From: CAJPST01 sp041795785 | GTDB taxonomy: Bacteria; Pseudomonadota; Gammaproteobacteria; Enterobacterales; Pasteurellaceae | Length of the DNA stretch: 14,224 nucleotides | Direction of reading: 5' to 3' | NCBI GenBank assembly: GCA_041795785.1 | Contig: JBHBXR010000219.1 | Span: forward strand, 1 to 14,224 | In this document: piece by piece, positions 1 to 6,841 of the stretch | Layout: every line of letters starts with the position of its first letter | How positions within the stretch are numbered: the first letter of the stretch is position 1 | Made by a program: the position numbers and the translations under genes | The notes under the pieces: model-generated | What the model saw: the letters and a program-made list of their open reading frames with translations, nothing else | Database searches by the model: none | What the model was told of the DNA's origin: nothing

Positions 1-5
1 ACTTA

Positions 6-62
6 TCCTCCTATATTCTGAATTTTGGTTGTCAGCCTTATTCATTATAGGAGGATTTTTTT
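6..62 (+). terminator. Long-loop terminator-like hairpin with SD/anti-SD arms
   Basis: TCCTCCTATA (6-15) and TATAGGAGGA (46-55) are perfect 10-bp complements separated by 30 nt and followed by seven T residues (56-62). A small inner stem, CTGA (18-21) with TCAG (32-35), could form in the loop. The T-tract points to termination of a plus-strand transcript entering from left of the window, either a gene or a small RNA. The arms resemble an anti-Shine-Dalgarno and a Shine-Dalgarno sequence, which is unusual for a terminator. The transcript itself lies outside the window. Confidence 0.5.
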
Positions 63-91
63 ATTCTGTTCACCGCTTAAGCTCTTTGATT

Positions 92-110
92 CCATACGCA
101 TAGCGTATGG
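92..110. repeat. Triloop palindrome, CCATACG family
   Basis: CCATACGC (92-99) pairs perfectly with GCGTATGG (103-110) around a 3-nt loop ATA. Five T residues follow on the plus strand, so it could terminate transcription. The stem core CCATACG/CGTATGG is the same as in the two end hairpins of the array at 6842-7046. It is therefore probably a member of the same small repeat family; the relationship is inferred from this shared core. Confidence 0.55.
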
Positions 111-114
111 TTTT

Positions 115-139
115 TATAGCTAGACTCTGTCTAGCTATA
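115..139. repeat. Triloop palindrome with 11-bp stem
   Basis: TATAGCTAGAC (115-125) pairs perfectly with GTCTAGCTATA (129-139) around the loop TCT. No T-tract follows, so it is not an ordinary intrinsic terminator. It lies 4 nt after the previous palindrome and 3 nt before the uptake-signal hairpin, giving three stem-loops in about 82 nt. Confidence 0.5.
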
Positions 140-142
140 ATC

Positions 143-173
143 AAACCGCACTTTTAAATAAAAAGTGCGGTTT
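143..173. terminator. Inverted uptake-signal pair forming a terminator hairpin
   Basis: AAACCGCACTTTT (143-155) and AAAAGTGCGGTTT (161-173) are perfect 13-bp arms around the 5-nt loop AAATA, followed by a T-rich tract. Each arm contains the Haemophilus-type uptake signal AAGTGCGGT: reverse copy at 145-153, forward copy at 163-171. Inverted uptake-signal pairs serving as terminators are well known in Pasteurellaceae. Both flanks are A/T rich, so it may work in either direction. Confidence 0.8.
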
Positions 174-220
174 ATTTTTTCTGTGTTTTCATCACTAAAC
201 CTTACTTACTCACGATGAAT

Positions 221-246
221 AAAAAAACCGATCAAGAAGACCGGTT
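221..246 (-). terminator. Rho-independent terminator of the porin gene
   Basis: On the minus strand AACCGGTC pairs with GATCGGTT (8 bp including one G-U) around the loop TTCTT and runs into a tract of T residues. It begins 24 bp beyond the porin stop codon, the usual place for its terminator. Confidence 0.85.
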
Positions 247-269
247 TTTCATAAAATCTAGCTAAGTTA

Positions 270-1334
270 TTAGAAGAATACGCGTAAACCTACACCGTAC
301 GCAGTATCATTACCTTTAACAACCGGAGCTGAATTGTCTTTAGTTAAGCTACGAGCCAACTCCACATAAGTAACTACGTTTTTGTGAAGTTTGTAATCTG
401 CGCCTACAACGTATTTGTTTTCAGTTTCTTTAGCACCTGTCGCAACAACTTTAGTTTGGTTGTTTTGATATTGGAAGTAAACTGCTGTCGGCTCAATTAC
501 TTGATATTTAGCACCAAATAAGAAATTTCTTCCTCTTTCTGTTGTTCTTTTGTTCACTTTAACATCTGTACGACCGAACTCAACGCCTAAAGAAGCCGGA
601 CCAAATACTAATTGAGCAGAAGTTCTCCAACTTTGATCTTTTTGACCTGTTTTGCTGGTTGCTGTATTTGCATCATCGTATTTATCTACACCGTAACCTG
701 CCGCTAAGTTCAAGCCGAAGTCTTTAGCTAACTCTTGGCTGTAGAATGCAGATACGCCATAACCGTATTTGTAAGTGTTTGCTTGAGATTTGTTTGCAGT
801 ACCGAATAAATAATCAGCACCGAAACTGAAACCCGCCCACTCTGCCGAACGGAATTTAACTGACTTTTCCGCGTAGTCAGTCAGGTTATTGTTACCACCG
901 AAGCTGTATGCGAAATCAGATAATTGAACTGTATCCAATGTGGTTTCTTGACGACCGAATGTCAATGTACCGACATCTTTGTGTGCAAATCCACCGAATA
1001 CTTGACGGGCACGCGGATTACGGAATGTATTCTGTGCTTTAGCTGCTTTTTGTTCAGCCGCAGACATAGAATCATAGTTATCAATGTTATCAAAACGCAG
1101 TTCAAAACCGCCTAATGCGCTTAAACCGTTACCTAAATCTTGGCTGGCTTTCACCCATACACGTGAACCGTCATTGATTAAATCACCACGGTTATCTTTG
1201 CTCAATTGACCTAAAAGTAAACGTAATGAACCGCTCAGTTCAACTTTTGTGCCATCTTGTTCATAAACGGTCGCTGCGTTTGCAGAAGTTGCCGCCATTG
1301 CTGCAACTGCTAGTGCTACTAATGTCTTTTTCAT
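270..1334 (-). CDS. OmpP2-like general porin, outer membrane
   Basis: Predicted 354-residue outer-membrane porin of the Gram-negative trimeric beta-barrel family, closest in appearance to Haemophilus OmpP2. It would form a water-filled channel for small hydrophilic solutes. Residues 1-20 form a typical signal peptide (MKK, hydrophobic core, cleavage after SANA). The mature protein shows alternating amphipathic strands, a porin-type FGRQ segment followed by a likely constriction-loop region near residues 125-150, and a terminal phenylalanine (GLRVFF) that matches the BAM recognition signature. The start is set at the ATG at 1334: an in-frame ATG lies 9 nt upstream at 1343, but AAGGA abuts that one and is properly spaced for the inner codon. 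The gene is monocistronic with its own terminator. Family assignment is secure; the exact orthologue name is less so, because porins diverge quickly at surface loops. Confidence 0.9.
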   Translation of the reverse strand: MKKTLVALAVAAMAATSANAATVYEQDGTKVELSGSLRLLLGQLSKDNRGDLINDGSRVWVKASQDLGNGLSALGGFELRFDNIDNYDSMSAAEQKAAKAQNTFRNPRARQVFGGFAHKDVGTLTFGRQETTLDTVQLSDFAYSFGGNNNLTDYAEKSVKFRSAEWAGFSFGADYLFGTANKSQANTYKYGYGVSAFYSQELAKDFGLNLAAGYGVDKYDDANTATSKTGQKDQSWRTSAQLVFGPASLGVEFGRTDVKVNKRTTERGRNFLFGAKYQVIEPTAVYFQYQNNQTKVVATGAKETENKYVVGADYKLHKNVVTYVELARSLTKDNSAPVVKGNDTAYGVGLRVFF

Positions 1335-1376
1335 AACAATCATTCCTTCACAGAATTTATTCTAATAAACAATTAA

Positions 1377-1405
1377 ATTGAACTTTCCAAAACTCGAAAG
1401 GTCAA
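1377..1405 (-). promoter_or_regulatory. Candidate porin promoter, proximal
   Basis: On the minus strand TTGACC (plus 1400-1405) and TTCAAT (plus 1377-1382) are separated by 17 nt, matching the sigma-70 consensus at 5/6 and 4/6 positions. The predicted start near 1370 would give a leader of about 36 nt. A competing candidate lies upstream. Confidence 0.4.
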
Positions 1406-1430
1406 AGCTTGCTCTTTTGTAAGCGCTTCA

Positions 1431-1459
1431 ATCTTGCCAAAGAAAAATTCTTTCGTCAA
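1431..1459 (-). promoter_or_regulatory. Candidate porin promoter, distal
   Basis: On the minus strand TTGACG (plus 1454-1459) lies 17 nt before CAAGAT (plus 1431-1436). The -35 is good (5/6) and the -10 poor (3/6), as expected for an activator-dependent promoter. The predicted start is near 1424, which puts the centre of the CRP-like site at 1485-1506 about 71 bp upstream. Confidence 0.3.
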
Positions 1460-1484
1460 TAAAAAAAATAAATCTGATGTTCAA

Positions 1485-1506
1485 TTTACTGACTTAGATC
1501 ACATTT
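1485..1506. promoter_or_regulatory. Likely CRP-binding site, porin upstream region
   Basis: The minus strand reads AAATGTGATCTAAGTCAG followed by TAAA. This gives TGTGA, a 6-nt spacer and TCA, with consensus-like flanking A/T bases (cAMP-CRP consensus TGTGA-N6-TCACA). One half-site is perfect and the other partly conserved. It lies in the divergent porin/mrcB region, closer to the candidate porin promoters. Binding is inferred from motif match only. Confidence 0.5.
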
Positions 1507-1531
1507 TTTATGAAATTTACATTTCATAAAA
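1506..1531. promoter_or_regulatory. 11-bp inverted repeat, possible operator
   Basis: TTTTATGAAAT (1506-1516) and ATTTCATAAAA (1521-1531) are perfect inverted repeats with a 4-nt spacer, TTAC. The site abuts the CRP-like site in the porin/mrcB divergent region. The short A/T-rich arms fit a dimeric regulator's operator better than a terminator. I do not recognise the regulator. Confidence 0.4.
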
Positions 1532-1639
1532 CGTCTTTTTTGAAGCATTGCCACCAACGCGGGATTAACTTTATCCTATCTTTTGTTTAAAAACAATAGA
1601 TAAACACTCATTTAACAGTGCACAAAAAGGAAAAGATTA

Positions 1640-1648
1640 TGCTAGAAT
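1640..1648 (+). promoter_or_regulatory. Candidate extended -10 promoter of mrcB
   Basis: TGCTAGAAT (1640-1648) fits an extended -10 element: TG, one base, then TAGAAT at 5/6 matches to TATAAT. No convincing -35 lies 16-18 nt upstream, which is acceptable for this class. The predicted start near 1655 leaves a leader of about 31 nt. Confidence 0.4.
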
Positions 1649-1685
1649 TCGCCGGTCAAGCAACAACATATAAGGTAGTAACTTA

Positions 1686-4082
1686 ATGTCGGAACAAGAA
1701 GAGTCTGCATTAGAAGAACAGGATATTCCCGCAGGAAAAAACTCAAAAATAGGTTTCTTCATCAAAATCGTGTTTGTCCTTTTTTGTTTTACGGCATTTT
1801 ACGGTATGTATCTCGGCGGGCAAATTCGTGCCAAAATGGACGGACAAATCTGGCGACTTCCGGCGGAAGTTTACAGCCGTATTGAAAGTATCAGCATCCA
1901 CAACAAATTGACTTTGGACGATACCAAGCGGCTATTATTGGACAACGGTTATCGCCAGACCACTTCTATTGCAGCCCCCGGCGATTTCAAAATTGAAGAA
2001 AATACAATCGTCTTGTTGCGCCGCGCCTTTACTTTTCCCGATCAACCCGAAGCGCAACGGGTTTTCCGTTTACGCTATATTGATAACCAACTCAAGGTTA
2101 TTGAGGATTTGGTCAATCGTCGCACCGTAGAAGATTTTCGCTTAGCGCCGCGATTAATTGCAATGTTGCAATCGGAACAAGAGGAACGTTTGGCAATTCC
2201 TCTGCAAAATTATCCGCGCCTATTGATTGACACTCTAATTTTAACCGAAGACCGCAATTTTTATGAACATAACGGTATCAGCATATTAGGGATCGCAAGG
2301 GCATTAATCACCAATATTAAAGCGGGACAAACCGTACAAGGCGGTAGTACGCTGACACAACAGTTAGTTAAAAACCTGTTTTTAACCAGTGAACGTTCTT
2401 TATCGCGTAAGATCAACGAAGCTTTGATGGCTATCATGCTGGATTGGCAATACGATAAAAACACCATTTTAGAAACTTACCTGAATGAAATTTATTTAGG
2501 TCAAAACGGTGATACGCAAATTCACGGTTTTGAACTCGCCAGCCATTTCTATTTCGGTTTGCCGATTCGTGAAATCAGTTTGGATCAAATCGCTTTACTG
2601 GTGGGGATGGTAAAAGGTCCTTCTTTATACAATCCTTGGCGTAACCCGACTTACGCTCTCGAACGCCGTAACGTTGTCTTAGGGCTTATGTTGGAACATC
2701 AAATGATCGGACAAGAGCTCTACGATATGCTGAAAAATCGCCCGCTCGGCGTACAAGAACGCGGACGTATCGCCCGCAACTACCCCGCATTTATTCAAAC
2801 CTTGCAAAATGAACTCGGTCAACATTTAGGCGAAGGAAAAAGCGCAAATTTATTAGGTGCGAAAATTTTCACTACGTTGGATGTGAATCAGCAACGTTAT
2901 GCCGAACAAGCAGTTGTAAACGAAACGGCGCTATTACAAATTAAAGTCAAAAATCCGCATTTACAATCCGCTATGGTGGTCGCCGATTATCATTCCGGTG
3001 AAGTCCGCGCCATTGTCGGTGGCATACAAACCCAATACGCAGGTTTTAACCGTGCGTTGATGGCAAAAAGACAAATCGGTTCTTTGGTTAAACCGCCCGT
3101 TTATTTGAGTGCGCTGACGCATCCCGAACAATTCAGATTAAATACGCCGATTAATAATCAACCTATCACTATTACCACCAAAGGCAGTCCACCGTGGCAA
3201 CCGCGCAATTACGACCGTAAATACAGCGGCTCAGTAATGTTGGTGGATGCGTTAGCACGCTCCTTAAATATTCCCACCGTTAATATCGGAATGAAAGTAG
3301 GTTTAACCAAAGTCATTGACACCCAACGGGCTATGGGCTGGGATAAAGTCTCGATTCCTAAAGTGCCCGCCATGTTATTAGGCTCCTATTCTATCTCCCC
3401 TTATGACGTGACAAAACTCTATCAAGTTATTGCCAATCAAGGGGAAAAAGTGCCGCTAACAACCATCAACAGTATTGTTGACCGTCAGGGAAATCTGCTC
3501 TACCAACGTACACCGGCGGCAGAACTGGTCGTTCCCCGTGAAGCTGCTTTCCAAACCTTATATGCAATGCAGCAAGTCGTGGAACGCGGTACCGGACGCA
3601 GTTTATTGAACGATTTTGCCCATTTACATTTAGCCGGCAAAACGGGAACGACTAACGATGCGCGCGACACTTGGTTTGTCGGCATTGACGGACAAAACGT
3701 CACCACCGTATGGCTAGGGCGGGACGATAACGGCGAAACCAATTTAACCGGCTCCACGGGAGCATTAGAAATTTATAAAAGTTACCTGCACCAAAGCCGC
3801 CCTACCGCCTTAAAACCGCCGAAACCGGATAGCATCAAATGGGTCGGAATTACCCAATACGGCGGTTGGAACTGCGAAACGCCGGTGCGCAATATTCCCG
3901 TTTGGGCGGATAAAGATCAGTCTTTCTGTGACGCGTCTGCCATAAGTCACACCTCGGATGAAACACCGACAACACAAACGGAACCGGCGACAGAAAGCCC
4001 GCAAGAAAGCGTTTGGGACGTATTGGACAAACAGAATCCGCCGCAAGGCACACCGGTTGAAGAAGCTAAACCGACTAACTAA
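1686..4082 (+). CDS. mrcB: Penicillin-binding protein 1B, bifunctional murein synthase
   Basis: A 798-residue class A penicillin-binding protein that polymerises lipid II into glycan strands and cross-links the peptides in the periplasm. It has a short cytoplasmic tail, a single transmembrane anchor near residues 22-44, and a UB2H-like segment over about 60-150. The glycosyltransferase family 51 domain carries EDRNFYEH (catalytic Glu188) and QGGSTLTQQ (218-226). The transpeptidase domain carries all three active-site motifs: SLVK (Ser466, Lys469), SLN (526-528) and KTG (652-654, in KTGTTNDARDTWF). The last 45 or so residues are Pro/Thr/Glu-rich and probably disordered. Length is a little under the E. 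coli protein (about 844). The ATG has AAGG 10 nt upstream. It converges on mdh and shares a terminator with it. The UB2H domain hints at LpoB-type activation, but no lpo gene is in the window. Confidence 0.95.
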   Translation: MSEQEESALEEQDIPAGKNSKIGFFIKIVFVLFCFTAFYGMYLGGQIRAKMDGQIWRLPAEVYSRIESISIHNKLTLDDTKRLLLDNGYRQTTSIAAPGDFKIEENTIVLLRRAFTFPDQPEAQRVFRLRYIDNQLKVIEDLVNRRTVEDFRLAPRLIAMLQSEQEERLAIPLQNYPRLLIDTLILTEDRNFYEHNGISILGIARALITNIKAGQTVQGGSTLTQQLVKNLFLTSERSLSRKINEALMAIMLDWQYDKNTILETYLNEIYLGQNGDTQIHGFELASHFYFGLPIREISLDQIALLVGMVKGPSLYNPWRNPTYALERRNVVLGLMLEHQMIGQELYDMLKNRPLGVQERGRIARNYPAFIQTLQNELGQHLGEGKSANLLGAKIFTTLDVNQQRYAEQAVVNETALLQIKVKNPHLQSAMVVADYHSGEVRAIVGGIQTQYAGFNRALMAKRQIGSLVKPPVYLSALTHPEQFRLNTPINNQPITITTKGSPPWQPRNYDRKYSGSVMLVDALARSLNIPTVNIGMKVGLTKVIDTQRAMGWDKVSIPKVPAMLLGSYSISPYDVTKLYQVIANQGEKVPLTTINSIVDRQGNLLYQRTPAAELVVPREAAFQTLYAMQQVVERGTGRSLLNDFAHLHLAGKTGTTNDARDTWFVGIDGQNVTTVWLGRDDNGETNLTGSTGALEIYKSYLHQSRPTALKPPKPDSIKWVGITQYGGWNCETPVRNIPVWADKDQSFCDASAISHTSDETPTTQTEPATESPQESVWDVLDKQNPPQGTPVEEAKPTN

Positions 4083-4090
4083 AGTGCGGT
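4082..4090 (+). repeat. DNA uptake signal sequence (AAGTGCGGT)
   Basis: Exact Haemophilus-type 9-mer overlapping the last base of the mrcB stop codon. The flanking bases (AAAGTGCGGTCGGTTTTT) are A/T-rich downstream as usual for this element. Confidence 0.8.
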
Positions 4091-4156
4091 CGGTTTTTGA
4101 CGAGTTTTATCGGTTTTGATAATGCGTTAAAGCATTTTAGGCAAGCGTATAAAACA

Positions 4157-4187
4157 AAAAAGCATAGCTAAATCCGCTATGCTTTTT
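4157..4187. terminator. Bidirectional terminator between mrcB and mdh
   Basis: AAAAAGCATAGC (4157-4168) pairs perfectly with GCTATGCTTTTT (4176-4187) around the 7-nt loop TAAATCC. A and T tracts on opposite sides allow it to terminate both convergent genes. Confidence 0.85.
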
Positions 4188-4205
4188 CCGTTTATTAGTT
4201 ATTGA

Positions 4206-5141
4206 TTACGAATTAACGAATTTCTCGCCTAATTCAATATCCGCACGCAAGGTTTCCAGCATGCCTTCTAATGCTTTTTGTTCAAAAGCGCTGAGCGGAC
4301 CTAACGGCAGAATTTCTTCCACACCCTCTTTACCCAAACGTACCGGCTGAGCAAAGAAACGCGCATATTTGCCGTCACCTTCCACATAAGTACATTCGAT
4401 TACTTTCTCACCGCTCAAGCCTTTCACCAAAGAACGGGCAAAACGGGCGGCAGCCTGTGCCATGGAAAGAGTTGCGGATCCGCCGCCTGCTTTCGCTTCC
4501 ACCACTTCGGTACCGGCGTTTTGGATACGTTTGGTTAACGGTTCGATTTCTTCCGCTTTCCACTCCGCAAATTGAACTTGCGATAATAACGGCAGAATGG
4601 TTACGCCTGAGTGACCGCCGATCACCGGCACGCTGAGACGATCCACATCCAAACCTTTCAATTCGGAAACGAAAGTTTCGGAACGAATAATATCCAATGT
4701 CGTCACGCCGAACAGCTTACGTTTGTCATACACGCCCGCTTTTTTCAACACTTCCGCAGCAATAGCGACCGTCGTGTTCACCGGATTGGTGATGATACCG
4801 ATACAGGCTTTCGGACAAACCACGGCAACTTTTTCAATTAAGTTACGCACAATGCCCGCATTAATATTGAATAAGTCGGAACGATCCATTCCCGGTTTAC
4901 GCGCCACACCTGCGGAAATCAACACGACATCCGCGCCTTGCAATGCCGGTGTCGGATCTTCGCCGGCAAACCCTTCCACGTTTACGGCGGTCGGAATATG
5001 GCTGACGTCTTTCGCCACGCCCGGTGTCACCGGCGCAATATCATAAAGTGATAATTGTGAACCTGCCGGCAGTTGTAATTTAAGTAAAAGCGCTAACGCT
5101 TGACCGATACCGCCTGCGGCACCTAATACGGCTACTTTCAT
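4206..5141 (-). CDS. mdh: NAD-dependent malate dehydrogenase
   Basis: A 311-residue cytoplasmic malate dehydrogenase that interconverts malate and oxaloacetate with NAD in the citric acid cycle or its reductive branch. The Rossmann fold opens with GAAGGIG (8-13 region) and Asp34 (LYDI) should bind the NAD ribose. Substrate-binding arginines are Arg81 and Arg87 (RKPGMDR) and Arg153, with NPVN at 119-122. The catalytic pair is Asp150 and His177 (IGGHSG). These residues fall at the same numbers as in E. coli Mdh, so the chain is intact. The start has AAGGAG six bases upstream. It is transcribed divergently from argR, as in related gammaproteobacteria. The choice of malate over lactate as substrate follows from the RKPGMDR mobile loop. 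Confidence 0.97.
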   Translation of the reverse strand: MKVAVLGAAGGIGQALALLLKLQLPAGSQLSLYDIAPVTPGVAKDVSHIPTAVNVEGFAGEDPTPALQGADVVLISAGVARKPGMDRSDLFNINAGIVRNLIEKVAVVCPKACIGIITNPVNTTVAIAAEVLKKAGVYDKRKLFGVTTLDIIRSETFVSELKGLDVDRLSVPVIGGHSGVTILPLLSQVQFAEWKAEEIEPLTKRIQNAGTEVVEAKAGGGSATLSMAQAAARFARSLVKGLSGEKVIECTYVEGDGKYARFFAQPVRLGKEGVEEILPLGPLSAFEQKALEGMLETLRADIELGEKFVNS

Positions 5142-5193
5142 TGTGTACTCCTTATTGATTAATTACATAAATAATGAAGAGTTTAAAGGGTAA

Positions 5194-5222
5194 AAAATAC
5201 AAATTCAAACGGATAAATTCAA
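5194..5222 (-). promoter_or_regulatory. Candidate mdh promoter
   Basis: On the minus strand TTGAAT (plus 5217-5222) and TATTTT (plus 5194-5199) are separated by 17 nt, each matching consensus at 4/6. The predicted start is near 5187, a leader of about 46 nt. This is the best spaced pair in the mdh upstream region, but the evidence is modest. Confidence 0.35.
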
Positions 5223-5287
5223 TTTTGAGATCTAGAACAAGTTTTTTTCATTATTTTTTTCTTATTGCGTATTTTTTTACGTGGTTA

Positions 5288-5335
5288 TTGATTATTTTTG
5301 CATTTTTATGCAGAATTTATGCAATTATCTTCAAC
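5288..5335 (+). promoter_or_regulatory. argR promoter region with two tandem ARG boxes
   Basis: Two 18-bp ArgR sites lie at 5297-5314 and 5318-5335, separated by 3 bp, the spacing typical of paired ARG boxes. Box 1 is TGCAT-TTTT-ATGCA, a perfect palindrome. Box 2 is TGCAA-TTAT-CTTCA, a poorer match. The family consensus is TGAAT-N4-ATTCA, so box 1 has 8 of 10 conserved positions and box 2 has 7. A candidate -35 TTGATT (5288-5293) and -10 CAGAAT (5311-5316), 17 nt apart, overlap the boxes. Negative autoregulation of argR is therefore likely; it is inferred from motif placement. Confidence 0.6.
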
Positions 5336-5356
5336 ATTTGAATTAAGAAAAACAGC

Positions 5357-5821
5357 ATGACGGAAAGAACAGATAATTTATTAACGGCATTTAAAGAATT
5401 ACTCGCCCAAGAACGTTTCGGATCGCAAAGTGAAATCGTCAATGCCTTACAAGAAATGGGATTCAGCCAAATTAACCAATCCAAAGTATCGCGTATGCTG
5501 AGCAAATTCGGTGCGGTGCGTACACGTAATACGCGTATGGAAATGGTCTATTGCCTACCGAACGAACTAAGCGTACCCAATACCAGTAGTCCGTTGAAAA
5601 ATCTGGTATTGGACATTGATCACAATGAGTTACTGATTGTGGTGAAAACCAGCCCCGGCGCCGCTCAACTGATCGCCCGTCTGCTGGACTCCGTCGGCAA
5701 GGCGGAAGGCATTTTAGGCACTATCGCCGGTGATGACACGATTTTTATTACACCGACTCAAGGCGTTGATATTAAAGAATTAATTCAAAACATCCATAGT
5801 TTGTTTGAAAATTCCTTTTAA
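5357..5821 (+). CDS. argR: Arginine repressor ArgR
   Basis: A 154-residue arginine-responsive repressor, close to the usual 150-156. The N-terminal winged-helix domain (about 1-70) contains the recognition segment QSKVSRMLSKFGAVRTRN. The C-terminal domain forms the hexamer core and binds arginine: SPGAAQ (99-104) and GTIAGDDTIF (121-130), with the conserved Asp pair in GDD. With arginine bound it should repress biosynthesis and transport genes, and probably its own gene through the ARG boxes just upstream. The start is the ATG with only a weak purine-rich ribosome site (AAGAAAAA), which may reflect low expression. It is divergent from mdh and followed 20 bp later by yfcH, probably co-transcribed. 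Confidence 0.96.
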   Translation: MTERTDNLLTAFKELLAQERFGSQSEIVNALQEMGFSQINQSKVSRMLSKFGAVRTRNTRMEMVYCLPNELSVPNTSSPLKNLVLDIDHNELLIVVKTSPGAAQLIARLLDSVGKAEGILGTIAGDDTIFITPTQGVDIKELIQNIHSLFENSF

Positions 5822-5841
5822 CCTGTTTTTACGGAGGGCGT

Positions 5842-6726
5842 ATGAACATTTTTATAACCGGCGCAACAGGTTTTGTCGGCTCTGCGCTCACGGCAAAACT
5901 TGCCGGACAACATCAAATTACCGCTCTGACGCGTTCTCCCGAAAAAGCGAAAAAAATTCTGCCCGCTTCCGTAAAGACGTTTTCTACGCTAGCCTGCTAT
6001 GCCAATTTTGATGAATTTGATGCAGTCATTAATTTAGCCGGCGAACCGATTTTTGACCGTCGTTGGACAGCGCAACAAAAAGAACGTTTAACAAACAGTC
6101 GCGTTAATTTAACCGAAAATCTGACCGCACTTATCAACAACAGCGTTACGCCACCGCACACCTTTATTTCGGGTTCCGCCTGCGGTTATTACGGCGACTG
6201 CGGCGAACAACGCATAGATGAAAATACACCGCCGTCCGATGCTTTTCCCGCCGAACTTTGTCAACAATGGGAAGGCGCCGCATTAAACGCCGATACTCGA
6301 GTTTGTGTCTTGCGCACGGGCATTGTAATGGACAAATCAGGCGGTGCGCTTGCTAGAATGCTACCGCTTTACCGTTGCGGGTTAGGCGGTAAATTGGGTA
6401 ACGGCAAACAATTTTGGGCGTGGATTGCATTACCGGATATGATCAACGCTATTGAATTTTTACTCCTTCATCCAACCTGCCAAGGCGCATTTAATCTGGT
6501 TTCCCCTCATCCGATCCGCAACGCGGAATTCAACCGAATGTTAAGCTCGGCTGTAAAACGTCCGCATTTTGCCGCCGTGCCGGCTTTTGTGTTGAAATTA
6601 GTATTAGGCGAACGTTCGCAACTACTATTGGACAGCCAAAACGTCCAACCGATAAAACTGATTGCTGAGGGATTTGAATTTCAACTGCCGACATTACAGC
6701 AAGCGATTTCCGAACTCTTAAAATAA
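5842..6726 (+). CDS. yfcH: YfcH-type NAD(P)-dependent epimerase-like protein
   Basis: A 294-residue extended short-chain dehydrogenase/reductase of the TIGR01777 (YfcH, SulA-like) group. The N-terminal nucleotide site is GATGFVG (7-13). The group signature NLAGEPIFDRRW appears at about 64-75, SGSACGYYG at 110-118 includes the active-site tyrosine region, and GNGKQFWAWI lies at about 187-196. The physiological substrate of this family is not established, so no reaction is assigned. A strong ribosome site (GGAGG) sits four bases before the ATG. The 20-bp gap from argR suggests an operon. No classic T-tailed terminator follows; the convergent gap to fbp holds the palindrome array instead. Confidence 0.88.
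   Translation: MNIFITGATGFVGSALTAKLAGQHQITALTRSPEKAKKILPASVKTFSTLACYANFDEFDAVINLAGEPIFDRRWTAQQKERLTNSRVNLTENLTALINNSVTPPHTFISGSACGYYGDCGEQRIDENTPPSDAFPAELCQQWEGAALNADTRVCVLRTGIVMDKSGGALARMLPLYRCGLGGKLGNGKQFWAWIALPDMINAIEFLLLHPTCQGAFNLVSPHPIRNAEFNRMLSSAVKRPHFAAVPAFVLKLVLGERSQLLLDSQNVQPIKLIAEGFEFQLPTLQQAISELLK
6124..6132 (-). repeat. DNA uptake signal sequence inside yfcH
   Basis: Exact reverse-orientation 9-mer (ACCGCACTT on the plus strand), translated in frame as part of the yfcH reading frame. Confidence 0.75.
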
Positions 6727-6841
6727 ACAGTATGATGCGACAATTGTACAAACAAATATTTAACTTTGTGCAAGTCGTACAAGGTTAATTTAGCCCGGTC
6801 TTGTTTAGGACGGTAAAACAAAAACGTAGTTCGGATAAAGG
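6727..6841. other. Intergenic left flank of the palindrome array
   Basis: A/T-rich sequence after the yfcH stop with no gene I can support. It has one long-range pairing (TTGTAC near 6744 with GTACAA near 6777) and an imperfect stem around 6795-6813 (CCGGTCTT with AGGACGG, one bulge and one G-U). No T-tailed terminator is visible. Confidence 0.4.

Noticed and set aside
1335..1343. Upstream in-frame ATG of the porin at 1343
   Set aside because: The AAGGA ribosome site touches this codon with no spacing, and the signal peptide starts naturally with MKK at 1334.
3500..4053. Several minus-strand frames opposite the mrcB 3' half
   Set aside because: They are shadows of the mrcB frame with no ribosome sites or recognisable domains.
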